Assembly: GCA_021323945.1 (NCBI GenBank)
Contig: JAJPKA010000020.1
Span: 620,001-684,000, forward strand
Length of the DNA stretch: 64,000 bases
Direction of reading: 5' to 3'
DNA from: Pseudomonadota bacterium
GTDB lineage: Bacteria > Desulfobacterota > Binatia > Binatales > Binataceae
Shown piece after piece: positions 1-8,490 of this stretch. Under the pieces are notes generated by a model, which worked only from the letters and a program-made list of their open reading frames with translations, was not told the origin of the DNA and made no database searches. The position numbers and the translations under genes were made by a program. The stretch's first letter is position 1; the number at the start of each line of letters is the position of its first letter.

Positions 1-218
1 AGCTGCACATCAGCGGCAACCGAAACGTCGGCCGATACTGCGATCGCTTTGCCACCAGCATCGTTGATCAGTTTGACCGTTCGCTCGGCGCCCTCGGGCA
101 CATAGTCAGCGACCACGATCTTGGCCGCCTCCTTGGCCAGCCGCAGCGCGGCGGCTCGTCCAATCCCCGATCCGCCCCCAGTCACCAATGCTACTCTATT
201 TTCGAATGCTCCCGGCAT
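1..218 (-). CDS. Short-chain dehydrogenase/reductase (SDR), N-terminal part only
   Basis: Read leftwards from the ATG at 216-218, 72 codons are visible before the window edge. The N-terminus has the classical SDR dinucleotide-binding motif TGGGSGIG (residues 13-20), an Asp at the end of the second strand (residue 38) that usually means preference for NAD(H), and an ADVS segment near the edge. A GGAGT ribosome binding site lies 7 nt before the start. The gene follows pgsA on the same strand with about 100 nt between. The substrate cannot be told from this fragment; the Tyr-Lys active site is outside the window. Confidence 0.85.
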   Translation of the reverse strand, partial: MPGAFENRVALVTGGGSGIGRAAALRLAKEAAKIVVADYVPEGAERTVKLINDAGGKAIAVSADVSVAADVQ

Positions 219-321
219 CACTTTGACTCCTGTAATCATCCATATTTAATCGGACAGGCGAGGAGGATATTGCGGCGACACAAATGCTGGCGGCTTGCGA
301 TTATTGTCCGATTCCCTTCGC

Positions 322-951
322 TTACTCGAACATCTGCGGCTCCCTGGAACGCAGCCACAGCAAGCCTTGGTAAGCGTAATGCATCCCCGACAAGGCCGTA
401 ATGCCAACGGTGGCATAGAGTAGCAAATACCAGAGCTCTGGGGAGCTTTCGCTGGTTCCCGCCAAGGCGGCGACCACCGCGGCGAGCTGCAGGCAGGTCG
501 CTGCTTTGCCTAGATAGCTTGGACGCACCGGCACGCGCTCATCAGTATAGAGGATGAGCAGCAGGTAACCGAAGACGATTACAATGTCACGAGTGATAAT
601 CACGCCCAACAGCCAGCCCGGAATAACATTTTCGAGCGAGAGTCCGACAAAAGCGCTAAGCAGGAGTAACTTATCGGCAAAAGGGTCAAGCAACGCCCCA
701 ATCTCCGTGCGCGCATCGAACCACCGGGCGATGGTACCGTCGAGCGCGTCGGTCAGACCGGCCGCACAGAAGACGTAAAGCGCATATCCGAAACGATGGG
801 CGCTCAGCAAGGCTATAAAGACCGGCACCAGAAAAAGACGCGTGAGCGTCAGGAGGTTAGGAATATTTAGAAGGTGCCAAGGGACCAGATTAGGGCGATG
901 GCGACTGGCCCGCAGCGGCGTGACCGGTGCTGGTTGCTTTAGCATTATCAC
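322..951 (-). CDS. pgsA: CDP-alcohol phosphatidyltransferase, PgsA-like (phosphatidylglycerophosphate synthase)
   Basis: An inner-membrane enzyme of 209 residues that should transfer the phosphatidyl group from CDP-diacylglycerol to glycerol-3-phosphate. The family motif D-x2-DG-x2-AR-x8-G-x3-D-x3-D is complete (D68, D71, G72, A75-R76, G85, D89, D93), in a protein with several hydrophobic segments (about 35-50, 55-66, 95-130, 150-195). Length and the LLDPFADK stretch fit the PgsA branch. The reading frame opens with GTG (949-951), with an ATG two codons later. It lies 13 nt behind hflX on the same strand, so the two are probably cotranscribed. A different CDP-alcohol transferase cannot be fully excluded. 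Confidence 0.85.
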   Translation of the reverse strand: MIMLKQPAPVTPLRASRHRPNLVPWHLLNIPNLLTLTRLFLVPVFIALLSAHRFGYALYVFCAAGLTDALDGTIARWFDARTEIGALLDPFADKLLLLSAFVGLSLENVIPGWLLGVIITRDIVIVFGYLLLILYTDERVPVRPSYLGKAATCLQLAAVVAALAGTSESSPELWYLLLYATVGITALSGMHYAYQGLLWLRSREPQMFE

Positions 952-964
952 CCGGCCCGCGGAG

Positions 965-2242
965 CTAAGTGGTCAGGCTGTCGCTCAGTGCCGCCTTACG
1001 CAGCCGCCCGGCCACGGCCGGGCTGACCAAAGCGCGCATGGAGATGACGCCATCATTGTAATCTTCGCTCAGAACCTCGCCGTCCCGGTGGGCCATCGCG
1101 ACCAGATCGCCCCGCAGCATTGGCAAGCGCACGGCGACCTCTTGACGCAGGTTAGTGAACTTTCGAGCAATGGCGCCAATCAAGCGGTCGAGTCCCTCGC
1201 GCTTGAGCGCCGAGACAGCTATCACGTCCGGCGCGGTAGTGCGGCCGAGAGGATGCTCGACCAGGTCAATTTTATTGAGAACCAACAATCGAGGGGTGCT
1301 GCCCACGCCGAGTTCGTCAAGTACGCGTTCAACAACCGTGATTTGTTCCTCGGCGAGCGGCGAGCTTGCATCAACAACGTGTACCAGAAGGTCTGCAATC
1401 CGTACCTCCTCGAGCGTGGCTTTGAACGCCTCCACCAGCATGTGGGGCAGTCGGTGAATAAAGCCGACCGTGTCCGCCAGCATTATTTGCACGCGGCCGG
1501 GTAGCTTCAAGCCACGAATAGTCGGGTCGAGCGTGCTGAATGGGCGATCGGCAGCTTCCACACCCGCATTGGTCAAAGCGTTCATCAGAGTCGACTTGCC
1601 GGAGTTCGTATAGCCGACAAGTGCGACCGTCGGCCACGGGATTTCGAGCCGTCGCTGCCGCTGAAGTGCCCGGGTCCGTTCGACCTCTCGCAAACGCGCC
1701 CGCAGGCGTGTTAACCGTTCGCGAAGTCGGCGGCGGTCAACCTCCAGCTGCGTTTCGCCGGGCCCACGGGTACCAATTCGGCCCCCGGTTCCCCCGGTAC
1801 CGGCGGTTTGGCGAGATAAGTGTGACCAGTGACGCGTCAAGCGAGATTGGAGATAACTAAGTTGCGCGATTTCGACTTGAAGCTTGCCCTCGAGCGATCG
1901 CGCTCGTTGGGCGAAGATGTCAAGAATCAATTGACAGCGATCGATGACTCTTACGCCCAGTTCACGCTCCAGGTTGCGTGCCTGGACCGGGGTCAGAGCA
2001 TCGTCGAAAATGACAAGCGAGGCTCCGCTCTTACGCGCCAGCTCGCGAACTTCGACGGTCTTGCCTCGTCCGATGAAGGTCCTGGGATCGACGGTCTTAA
2101 GTTTCTGCTGAACCTGTCCGGCAACAATCGCGCCCGCACTTTCCGCCAGCGCGCCGAGTTCGGCGAGTGAGCTGTCGGTGGCGATACCGTGTGCATCCAG
2201 CGTATCTACTCCAACCAGCAGGGCTCGTTCGCTCTCATTCAC
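965..2242 (-). CDS. hflX: GTPase HflX (ribosome-associated)
   Basis: A 425-residue GTPase of the HflX family, which binds the 50S subunit and in well-studied species splits stalled ribosomes after stress. Visible parts: the N-terminal HflX domain (about 10-115), the conserved GPGETQLEVDRR segment (about 160-171), a basic helical region (170-200), then the G domain with G1 GYTNSGKS (210-217), G2 TLDPT, G3 DTVGF (257-261) and G4 NKID (about 323-326). Length is normal for the family. It is the first gene of a leftward run with pgsA and an SDR and is divergent from hisH. Confidence 0.95.
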   Translation of the reverse strand: MNESERALLVGVDTLDAHGIATDSSLAELGALAESAGAIVAGQVQQKLKTVDPRTFIGRGKTVEVRELARKSGASLVIFDDALTPVQARNLERELGVRVIDRCQLILDIFAQRARSLEGKLQVEIAQLSYLQSRLTRHWSHLSRQTAGTGGTGGRIGTRGPGETQLEVDRRRLRERLTRLRARLREVERTRALQRQRRLEIPWPTVALVGYTNSGKSTLMNALTNAGVEAADRPFSTLDPTIRGLKLPGRVQIMLADTVGFIHRLPHMLVEAFKATLEEVRIADLLVHVVDASSPLAEEQITVVERVLDELGVGSTPRLLVLNKIDLVEHPLGRTTAPDVIAVSALKREGLDRLIGAIARKFTNLRQEVAVRLPMLRGDLVAMAHRDGEVLSEDYNDGVISMRALVSPAVAGRLRKAALSDSLTT

Positions 2243-2414
2243 AGAGCACGTTTCGGTATATGCCAGAAGAGCTCCTCCTAGATAAAATGGCAGCCAGTGG
2301 AATGCCTAAAGTGTAATTTAGCAAATGACGTCAGCTCGGCAGAAGCGCTTACGCACTCCCGTTGTTGCCAGGATAGTTTCATCTGCTGCCATCCTTGGGA
2401 GAAGATCCTAGATT

Positions 2415-3047
2415 ATGGCCAGAGTCACCATCGTTGATTACAAGGCCGGTAATCTCGCCAGCGTTGCCCGGGCTCTGGAACATCTGGGCCATCACGCGGA
2501 AATTACTGACGAACCACTACAACTCTGCCGCGCGGAGCGCATCATTCTGCCGGGCGTTGGCGCGGCAGGCGCGACCATGGAAAACCTCAACCGGCTCGGA
2601 CTCTCCGAAGCGTTGCGGAACGAGATCGTAGCCGGCAAACCTTTTCTTGGCATCTGCATCGGTATTCAAGTCCTGCTCGACTATAGTGACGAAGACGCCA
2701 CCGAGTGCCTCGGCATCATCCGGGGGCGCGTACTTCGTTATCCATCATCAGTTGACGGACGCTTCTTGAAGGTGCCGCAGATCGGCTGGAACCGGGTCCA
2801 CCAACTAAGCTCTCATCCTCTATTTCAGGGGGTTCCCGACAATACCCACTTCTATTTTGTGAATGCATACTATCCTTTGCCGGCGGATCCTGCCGTCACG
2901 ATCGGAACATCCGAGTATGGCTTAAGATTTACCGCTGCACTGGCGCGTGACAATGTTGTGGCCACCCAATTCCATCTTGAAAAGAGTGGTGCCCCGGGTC
3001 TGAAATTGCTCGATAATTTTTGCAGGTGGCAGCCAGCCAGATGCTAG
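2415..3047 (+). CDS. hisH: Imidazole glycerol phosphate synthase glutaminase subunit HisH
   Basis: Class-I glutamine amidotransferase of 210 residues that supplies ammonia to HisF. The nucleophile Cys81 sits in GICIGIQ, and the His187/Glu189 pair in FHLEKSG completes the triad (the usual motif is HPEKS, so Pro is replaced by Leu). The oxyanion region PGVGA is at 46-50. Its stop overlaps the hisF start by 7 nt, which implies translational coupling. No other his genes lie nearby, so the pair stands outside a histidine operon in this window. Confidence 0.92.
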   Translation: MARVTIVDYKAGNLASVARALEHLGHHAEITDEPLQLCRAERIILPGVGAAGATMENLNRLGLSEALRNEIVAGKPFLGICIGIQVLLDYSDEDATECLGIIRGRVLRYPSSVDGRFLKVPQIGWNRVHQLSSHPLFQGVPDNTHFYFVNAYYPLPADPAVTIGTSEYGLRFTAALARDNVVATQFHLEKSGAPGLKLLDNFCRWQPARC

Positions 3048-3829
3048 CAAAGAGAATTATTCCCTGTCTCGATGTGCGCAACGGTCAGGTCACCAAGGGA
3101 GTGCGCTTTCTGGATAACCTTGAGGTTGGCGACCCGGTCGCAATGGCTCGTTTCTATTACGAGCAGGGAGCCGACGAAATCGTCTTTTACGACATCACGG
3201 CTTCTAATGAGCGACGTGGAATTATGCTTGAAGTGGTACGGGCGGTTGCCCGGGAAATCTTTATCCCTTTCAGCGTTGGCGGTGGTTTGCGGACGCTTGA
3301 GGACATGCGCGCGGTGCTGCTGGCGGGTGCGGAAAAGGTATCCATCGATTCTGGTGCAGTGCGCAATCCCGAACTGATCACTCAAGGCGCGCGGGCCTTT
3401 GGCAGCCAATGCGTGGTGCTTTCGATGCAGGTCAAACGTCGCTCACCTTCGGCGCAGTTCCCTTCCGGTTATGAAGTGATGATCGATGGGGGACGAATTG
3501 CAACCGGTCGAGATGCGCTTCAATGGGCTCTGGAAGGTGAACGTCTTGGAGCCGGCGAACTCTGCATCAATTCAATTGATCGCGACGGCACCAAGCTGGG
3601 CTATGACCTCGAGATCACACGCCGTATCAGCGAATCGGTTTCGATTCCGGTGATCGCGTCGGGTGGTGCCGGCGCACCTGAGCATCTTTACCAGGCCTTT
3701 ACCGCTGGTGCGGCTGATGCCGCGTTGATTGCTTCGATCGTCCATTATGGCGAGTATCCCATTCCCGGGCTCAAGCGTTACCTCATGGAGCGCAACATTG
3801 AAATGCGCCTTGACCAATTGACCGGTTAG
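3041..3829 (+). CDS. hisF: Imidazole glycerol phosphate synthase cyclase subunit HisF-like, with Gln at the second catalytic position
   Basis: A (beta-alpha)8 barrel of 262 residues from the ATG at 3041, chosen because it gives the family start [12 protein letters not shown] and overlaps hisH by 7 nt. In histidine synthesis HisF turns PRFAR plus ammonia into imidazole glycerol phosphate and AICAR. Asp11 is present and the phosphate loops (SVGGG about 78-82, SIDRDGT, ASGGAG) are intact. The second catalytic acid, Asp130 in the Thermotoga enzyme (AIDAKR), is replaced by Gln130 in LSMQVKR. Either this lineage uses another residue or the enzyme has a changed reaction. The next gene is an archaeal-type ribH, 35 nt downstream. 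Confidence 0.88.
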   Translation: MLAKRIIPCLDVRNGQVTKGVRFLDNLEVGDPVAMARFYYEQGADEIVFYDITASNERRGIMLEVVRAVAREIFIPFSVGGGLRTLEDMRAVLLAGAEKVSIDSGAVRNPELITQGARAFGSQCVVLSMQVKRRSPSAQFPSGYEVMIDGGRIATGRDALQWALEGERLGAGELCINSIDRDGTKLGYDLEITRRISESVSIPVIASGGAGAPEHLYQAFTAGAADAALIASIVHYGEYPIPGLKRYLMERNIEMRLDQLTG

Positions 3830-3864
3830 TTCGGGGGCTGGGCTTAAAGCGTAAGGAGTGGCAC

Positions 3865-4275
3865 TTGAAAATCGGCTTCGTGGTGTCAGATTTCAACTTT
3901 GATGTAACCTCGCTGATGCTTGAACGAGCACGCCGTCACGCCGAGTTTCTCGGCGCTGAAGTCAGCCATATAGTACATGTACCCGGCGTCTACGACATGC
4001 CGCTTGCCATCAAGCGCCTGCTGGAACGCAGCGATATCGACGGTGTGGCCCTAATCGGGGCAGTAATTAAGGGGGAAACCAAGCATGACGAGTTGATTGC
4101 CGGCACTACTGCGGCGGCTGCGGTGGATCTCGCGCTGCAATTCAATAAGCCTGTCGGGCTTGGCATAACGGGGCCCGGGATGAATCGGATGCAGGCTTTT
4201 GACCGCATTGATAATGCCAAGAATGCCGTCGAGTCGGTCCTGCATCTGCTTAAGCTCGACAAGCAACTGGTTTGA
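3865..4275 (+). CDS. ribH: 6,7-dimethyl-8-ribityllumazine synthase, archaeal type
   Basis: A 136-residue lumazine synthase, which joins 5-amino-6-ribitylaminouracil with dihydroxybutanone phosphate in riboflavin synthesis. The start is TTG (3865-3867), fixed by the AAGGAG at 3853-3858. Motifs: SDFN near the N-terminus, VPGVYDMPLA (39-48), GAVIKGETKHDE (65-76) with the catalytic His74, and GITGPGMNRMQA near the C-terminus. From memory these segments follow methanogen RibH (Methanocaldococcus) rather than the usual bacterial enzyme, which has GAVIRGETPHFDYV and a different C-terminus. No other rib genes are in the window. It appears to end the hisH-hisF-ribH transcript. Confidence 0.88.
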   Translation: MKIGFVVSDFNFDVTSLMLERARRHAEFLGAEVSHIVHVPGVYDMPLAIKRLLERSDIDGVALIGAVIKGETKHDELIAGTTAAAAVDLALQFNKPVGLGITGPGMNRMQAFDRIDNAKNAVESVLHLLKLDKQLV

Positions 4276-4447
4276 AGCGCCAAGGTCGCCGGGTCCGGAA
4301 CGAATGCCAGTGCCCGGTTTGCGACGAGCCGTCGTTATCGCTCTTTGACACTGGTTGAATCGTGCCCGCTTCGACTGGACAAGCTGTGTAGAAAAGCGGC
4401 GAAACAACGTTGAGATAGTCTAGTCGCCTTCTTATATTGATTGGCTG

Positions 4448-5278
4448 GTGGTGAGGATGGCGGACGTTGGACCATTAACGTATTCAACTCGTGCCGCGGC
4501 GCGAATCCTCGCGGTTTCCCCTGATCGAATTCGCTATTGGGTCAAGCAGCGGCTGATCCAACCCGCTGCGAACCAAGGTCGGAGGTTTCGCTTCGCCTTC
4601 CACGACCTAATTATGATGCGGATGGCGAGGGAGCTGATTCCCAAGCGTCGGCGCCTCCAACCTTTGCGCCAGTGTGTTAAAAAGCTGGGAGGTTCAGACA
4701 ACAAGTCGCGATCAATTACCTCGCTTAAGCTGGAATGCCGCGATGGCGTAATCCTGGTCCGGGAAGGTGAGGTCGTCTTCGAAGCCGACTCGGGACAACT
4801 CTGCCTGCAATTTGGACAACCGCGCAAACCGGCCAAGGTCGAGGAGCGTTTCGGACCGGCTCGGGTGCGTGAGAGATTTGAGGAAGCCAAGCGGATTGCA
4901 GAAGATGATCCGTTCCGCGCGCTTAGGCTCTACAACGAGCTACTGGGGCAAGAGCCGCGCAATTTCGAGCTTCACCTGCGAATGGCGACCCTGCTCGAAA
5001 ACGAGGGTGACTTGGCCGGCGCTTTACGCCACCTGCTTGGAGCGGCCGTGCTGATGCCTACCAATGCGGAGGTGCACCAACGGTTGGGACTGCTCTACCG
5101 TAAGCGCGGCGACAAGGATAATGCGCTCAGTAGTTTTTTGCGCGCTATCGATTGTGATCCTGCCTCAGTCGCCGCACATCGCAATCTCGCTGAATTGTAC
5201 GAAGAGCTCGGCCAGAAGCGCGAAGCGATGCGGCATTTGAGCACACTCCATCGACTCAGTCGGGACGGCTCGCCCTGA
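4448..5278 (+). CDS. MerR-type winged-helix DNA-binding domain fused to TPR repeats
   Basis: A 276-residue protein. Residues about 10-70 read as a MerR-like winged helix (RAAARILAVSPDRIRYWV, then a recognition/wing segment rich in Arg). A beta-rich stretch follows (about 90-120), then three or more tetratricopeptide repeats to the end (about 135-270), with the familiar LYRKRGDKDNALSSFLRAI spacing. This suggests a regulator whose effector is a protein partner. The start is GTG at 4448, or the in-frame ATG at 4457. It follows ribH by 172 nt. No ligand-binding cysteines of metal-type MerR proteins are seen. The target genes are unknown. Confidence 0.75.
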   Translation: MVRMADVGPLTYSTRAAARILAVSPDRIRYWVKQRLIQPAANQGRRFRFAFHDLIMMRMARELIPKRRRLQPLRQCVKKLGGSDNKSRSITSLKLECRDGVILVREGEVVFEADSGQLCLQFGQPRKPAKVEERFGPARVRERFEEAKRIAEDDPFRALRLYNELLGQEPRNFELHLRMATLLENEGDLAGALRHLLGAAVLMPTNAEVHQRLGLLYRKRGDKDNALSSFLRAIDCDPASVAAHRNLAELYEELGQKREAMRHLSTLHRLSRDGSP

Positions 5279-5346
5279 TCCGTTTGTTTCGGGTGGCAGG
5301 TGCGGTGAGATTGAATATGGCAGATTAGGGGCGATAAGCTTGGAGC

Positions 5347-5685
5347 ATGGAGCCGCGTCCGCTGAAGCGAGTTGATCTGCTGCGTCACGAACTCAAGGCG
5401 CTGCGGTTTATTCTCGACCATTACCATTCAAAGACCTTGGCTCCGAGTTCACTCCCTTCGTACGAAGATTTTCAGTCTGAACAGGGACGCGAGATTTACA
5501 CCGCGATTGTCGAGGCTCCTGACCGCTCCAGTGCAGAACAGCGGATTCGGGCGCTCGACCTTGATGAAGTTGACGTCAACTCGTTTTTGCGGCTAGGAGG
5601 CGAGCACTATCACACCTATCCGGCATTGGTACGCAAGCGGGCGGACGCAATCCGTCGGGGCGAACTCAAGATCGAGGCGGCGTGA
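5347..5685 (+). CDS. Small protein resembling the DnaB helicase N-terminal domain
   Basis: A 112-residue, mostly helical soluble protein. The pattern LRHELKALRFILDHY, then YEDFQSEQGREIYTAI, then a C-terminal Arg-rich helix, resembles the DnaB-N / DnaG C-terminal helical fold (compare PEDFYRPDHRLIYEAI in DnaB). No ATPase domain follows, so it would be a free-standing domain. The resemblance is by eye and weak. Its stop overlaps the start of the next gene (GTGA at 5682-5685), so the two are almost surely coupled. Confidence 0.6.
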   Translation: MEPRPLKRVDLLRHELKALRFILDHYHSKTLAPSSLPSYEDFQSEQGREIYTAIVEAPDRSSAEQRIRALDLDEVDVNSFLRLGGEHYHTYPALVRKRADAIRRGELKIEAA

Positions 5686-6041
5686 ATCAGCTTGATTGTG
5701 AAGAACTGTACTTTCTGCTCGATTCCGAAGGTTCGGTCGTCGCCTATCAGGAAAAAGATCAGTCGTGGGCGGCGGTTCTGGCCTTTTCCAGCGAGCAAGT
5801 GGCGCGGAAATTTCTGAAGGCCAGCCGTCTTGAGGTGGCGGAAATAGCGGCCATCGATACAAGCGACCGTGGCGCTCTGCAGGGATTGATCAGGACGCTT
5901 AAGCGCCGGCCCATCAGATACCTCTTACTCGACTTGGACTATGACAGCGGGGCTTGTCGGCAGGTGGATTTCGAGGGCGACCAGCTCGGCGCCGTGCGCG
6001 AGCGGAAGCTTCCCGCTTCCCACCCTCACAAGCAGGCGTAG
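5682..6041 (+). CDS. Hypothetical protein coupled to the DnaB-N-like gene
   Basis: A 119-residue acidic protein starting at GTG 5682, sharing the four bases GTGA with the stop of the upstream gene. No family is recognised with confidence. The sequence alternates strands and helices (LYFLLDSEGSVVAYQE; KFLKASRLEVAEIAAID; IRYLLLDLDYD), reminiscent of small SseB-like alpha/beta folds. No signal peptide or membrane segment. The tight coupling suggests a shared job with its partner. Confidence 0.6.
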   Translation: MNQLDCEELYFLLDSEGSVVAYQEKDQSWAAVLAFSSEQVARKFLKASRLEVAEIAAIDTSDRGALQGLIRTLKRRPIRYLLLDLDYDSGACRQVDFEGDQLGAVRERKLPASHPHKQA

Positions 6042-6134
6042 ACCTTGGCTGAGTTCCGAAATTCACCAACCCTCCAGCTTTAGCCGGCTCTCGCACACGC
6101 CCACGTGCGAGGCACCAAATGTGATGGGGAAGGG

Positions 6135-7343
6135 ATGGATTTTGCTGACGTTGAGCAGGCGCGTAAGCGACTGGCGGGCGTAATCAAGCCGACGCCGCTC
6201 CTGAGAAGCGACACTATTGACCGCCTTACTGGTGCTCGAGTCTTTTTGAAACCGGAGAACCGGCAGAAGACCGGATCATTTAAAATTCGTGGGGCCTTCA
6301 ATCGGCTGGCCGGACTAACCTCCGAACAAGCACGTCTGGGCGTAGTGGCCGCCTCGGCTGGCAACCATGGGCAGGCTATTTCGTACGCGGCGACTCGCTC
6401 GGGAATCGCTGCGACCATTGTGATGCCCCGGACGGCGGCAATCGCAAAGATTGACGCTACTCGTAACTATGGTCAGCAGGTCGTGCTCGCGGGCAACGAT
6501 TACCAGGAAGCACGCGCTGCCGCGCTGGACTTGCAGCGCAAGACCGGCGCAATTTTCGTCGACGCGTATGACGATCCTTGGGTGATAGCGGGACAGGGCA
6601 CCATAGGTCTGGAAGTGGCAGACGAACTCTCACCCGACGTCGTGGTAGTGCCGGTGGGCGGCGGAGGTCTGATCGCAGGTATCGCGTTGGCCCTCGCACA
6701 TCGAGTGCCGAAGGCGGCAATACTCGCGGCGGAAGCAACCGGCGCTCCGCAACTGAGCGCCAGTCTTGCTCGCGGTGAGCCAGCGTCGATCGGCAGTTCG
6801 GTCGACACTATCGCTGACGGACTTGCGACCGGGCGGATCGGTCAGCTTCCGTTTGCGCTAATCCGCGAGCATGTGAAGCGGGTCGTGAGTGTTAATGACG
6901 GCGAAATCGGAGAGGCCGTGCTATTGCTGCTCGAGCGTCTGAAGCTTTTGACGGAGGGTGCTGGCGCAGCCGCCTTGGCCGCCGTACTCAAACTGTGCGC
7001 TGAGCTCGCGGGGGCGCTGGTCGTCGTGATTGTGAGCGGCGGTAATATCGATATCAACCTCTTGGACCGCATTATCTGTCATGGTTTGGCTAAAGCCGGC
7101 CGCTTACTGCGATTCACGACCAACCTCCACGATCGGCCCGGAGAGTTACAGAAGCTGCTGAGCCTGATCAGTGAGGCTGGTGCTAACGTACGGACCATTG
7201 ATCACAATCGGACCCGCCTCAACATACCGATTGGCAGTGCATGCGTAATGGTCGAAGTGGAGACGCGCAGTCGCGAACACGTTAGCGAGATTCGCGAGCG
7301 ACTCCTGGGCGCCGGCTACGAAATTACGGTCGAAGGCGGTTAA
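6135..7343 (+). CDS. ilvA: Threonine ammonia-lyase (biodegradative/ACT type)
   Basis: A PLP enzyme of about 402 residues that deaminates L-threonine to 2-oxobutanoate. The PLP lysine is K50 in TGSFKIRGAF, the Gly-rich phosphate loop is PVGGGGLIAG (about 175-184), and the SAGNHGQ substrate loop is present. The C-terminal 80 residues form a single ACT domain (LHDRPGELQKLLSLI), as in the shorter ~400-residue class rather than the ~510-residue biosynthetic IlvA. The ATG at 6135 is preferred; a GTG at 6105 would add ten residues of no family character. The stop overlaps that of the convergent zinc-ribbon gene by a few bases. Confidence 0.92.
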   Translation: MDFADVEQARKRLAGVIKPTPLLRSDTIDRLTGARVFLKPENRQKTGSFKIRGAFNRLAGLTSEQARLGVVAASAGNHGQAISYAATRSGIAATIVMPRTAAIAKIDATRNYGQQVVLAGNDYQEARAAALDLQRKTGAIFVDAYDDPWVIAGQGTIGLEVADELSPDVVVVPVGGGGLIAGIALALAHRVPKAAILAAEATGAPQLSASLARGEPASIGSSVDTIADGLATGRIGQLPFALIREHVKRVVSVNDGEIGEAVLLLLERLKLLTEGAGAAALAAVLKLCAELAGALVVVIVSGGNIDINLLDRIICHGLAKAGRLLRFTTNLHDRPGELQKLLSLISEAGANVRTIDHNRTRLNIPIGSACVMVEVETRSREHVSEIRERLLGAGYEITVEGG

Positions 7344-7816
7344 GTGAACATTGCGGCCCAACCCTTGCGCCGCACCATTTTTCCCGCCGGGCGTAATTCG
7401 CGAGCCAATTGTTCGAGACTCTGTTCGAAGTCAGCCCTTTCTCGATCAATGAGAGCGCGCAGAGCTGCCTCGTCCGCGCCCTGCTGAAGCAAGTCTTCTT
7501 GTCGCTGTCGGAGTCGCGCGAAGAAGGTTTCGAATTTGTCATGCACGCGTTGGTACATCGGCAAAGTCGGGACATACGATCCGCGGCAATTCGGGCAATG
7601 GAAAACTACGCCGGCCTGAAAATGCCGGTACGGAACTTTGAACGGTTTCTCGCAATCCTTGCAGATTGCCGGCAATTCCCACTCGAGTGGATCGACAGGA
7701 TCACTCTGTCTTGTCGTATCCTCAGCTGGTCCGGGCGTAGTGGCCGTCGCGGTATAGTCGACCGAGTTTGCTGGCATACTAGTTGGCTCAATCCTCCGTC
7801 TGAAATTTACCGTCAT
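7340..7816 (-). CDS. Zinc-ribbon protein with C-terminal coiled coil
   Basis: A cytoplasmic protein with one zinc ribbon (CKDCEKPF, about 16 residues, then CPNCRGSY) followed by a long charged helix rich in Glu, Arg and Gln (RLRQRQEDLLQQ, then LRALIDRERADFEQS), likely a coiled coil. No family is assigned. The start is uncertain: the frame is open to 7942, but that would leave only 5 nt to the divergent def gene and an N-terminus without protein character, so ATG 7816 or ATG 7777 is more likely. It is convergent with, and overlaps, the end of ilvA. Confidence 0.65.
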   Translation of the reverse strand: MTVNFRRRIEPTSMPANSVDYTATATTPGPAEDTTRQSDPVDPLEWELPAICKDCEKPFKVPYRHFQAGVVFHCPNCRGSYVPTLPMYQRVHDKFETFFARLRQRQEDLLQQGADEAALRALIDRERADFEQSLEQLARELRPAGKMVRRKGWAAMFT

Positions 7817-7947
7817 GGTAGGCTGGTAACAATCGCTGCGGGCCCGGCCCTTATGTCTCGAGCCGACAAACGACCAGGTTCGTCGAAGTCCATTGCCTTT
7901 TGAGCTGCCAGCCGGCTCTGATAGACTGGCATTAGCGTTCAACGTTT

Positions 7948-8490
7948 ATGGCGCTCTTACAGATTCGGAAATATCCAGACGCCGCACTTAAGCAGCCCGC
8001 CAAACCGGTCGACAATATTGATGGGAGCGTTAACGCCTTTCTCGACAGCATGGCACAGACCATGTACGCGGCGCCCGGAGTTGGACTGGCTGCGACGCAA
8101 GTGGGGGACAATCGTCGACTCGTAGTGCTCGATACCGATCACGAGCAACCCGGCAAGCATCTGCTCAAACTAATCAATCCGCAAATAGTCGAAGCCGAAG
8201 GCTCAATCCTCTGGGAGGAGGGTTGTCTGTCGGTGATCGATTTCACAGCCGAGGTGCGACGCGCCGCCAAGGTGCTGATTCGTGCGTGGACCCCGGAGCA
8301 GAAGGAGATCGAGATCGAGGCTACGGATTTGCAGGCCGTTGCTTTTCAGCACGAGATCGACCATCTGGACGGCAAATTGTTCATCGACCGCATAAGCCGC
8401 ATTAAACGGGAGCTGTACCGCCGCAAGCTGGCCAAAATGCTGAAAGAGGGTAAGTCCAATGGTCAGCGCCCAACCTCGGTACGCATCTGA
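7948..8490 (+). CDS. def: Peptide deformylase
   Basis: Removes the formyl group from nascent N-terminal methionine. All three family motifs are present: GVGLAATQ (44-51), EGCLS with the metal ligand C93, and QHEIDHLDG with H135, E136 and H139. Length (180) is normal. It leads a translation-initiation cluster, def-fmt-rsmB: fmt begins 32 nt before the def stop, so formylation and deformylation are co-expressed. Confidence 0.96.
   Translation: MALLQIRKYPDAALKQPAKPVDNIDGSVNAFLDSMAQTMYAAPGVGLAATQVGDNRRLVVLDTDHEQPGKHLLKLINPQIVEAEGSILWEEGCLSVIDFTAEVRRAAKVLIRAWTPEQKEIEIEATDLQAVAFQHEIDHLDGKLFIDRISRIKRELYRRKLAKMLKEGKSNGQRPTSVRI

Noticed and set aside
842-1504. 220-codon frame opposite hflX and pgsA
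   Set aside because: Antisense shadow of a gene with full family motifs; no ribosome binding site or family character.
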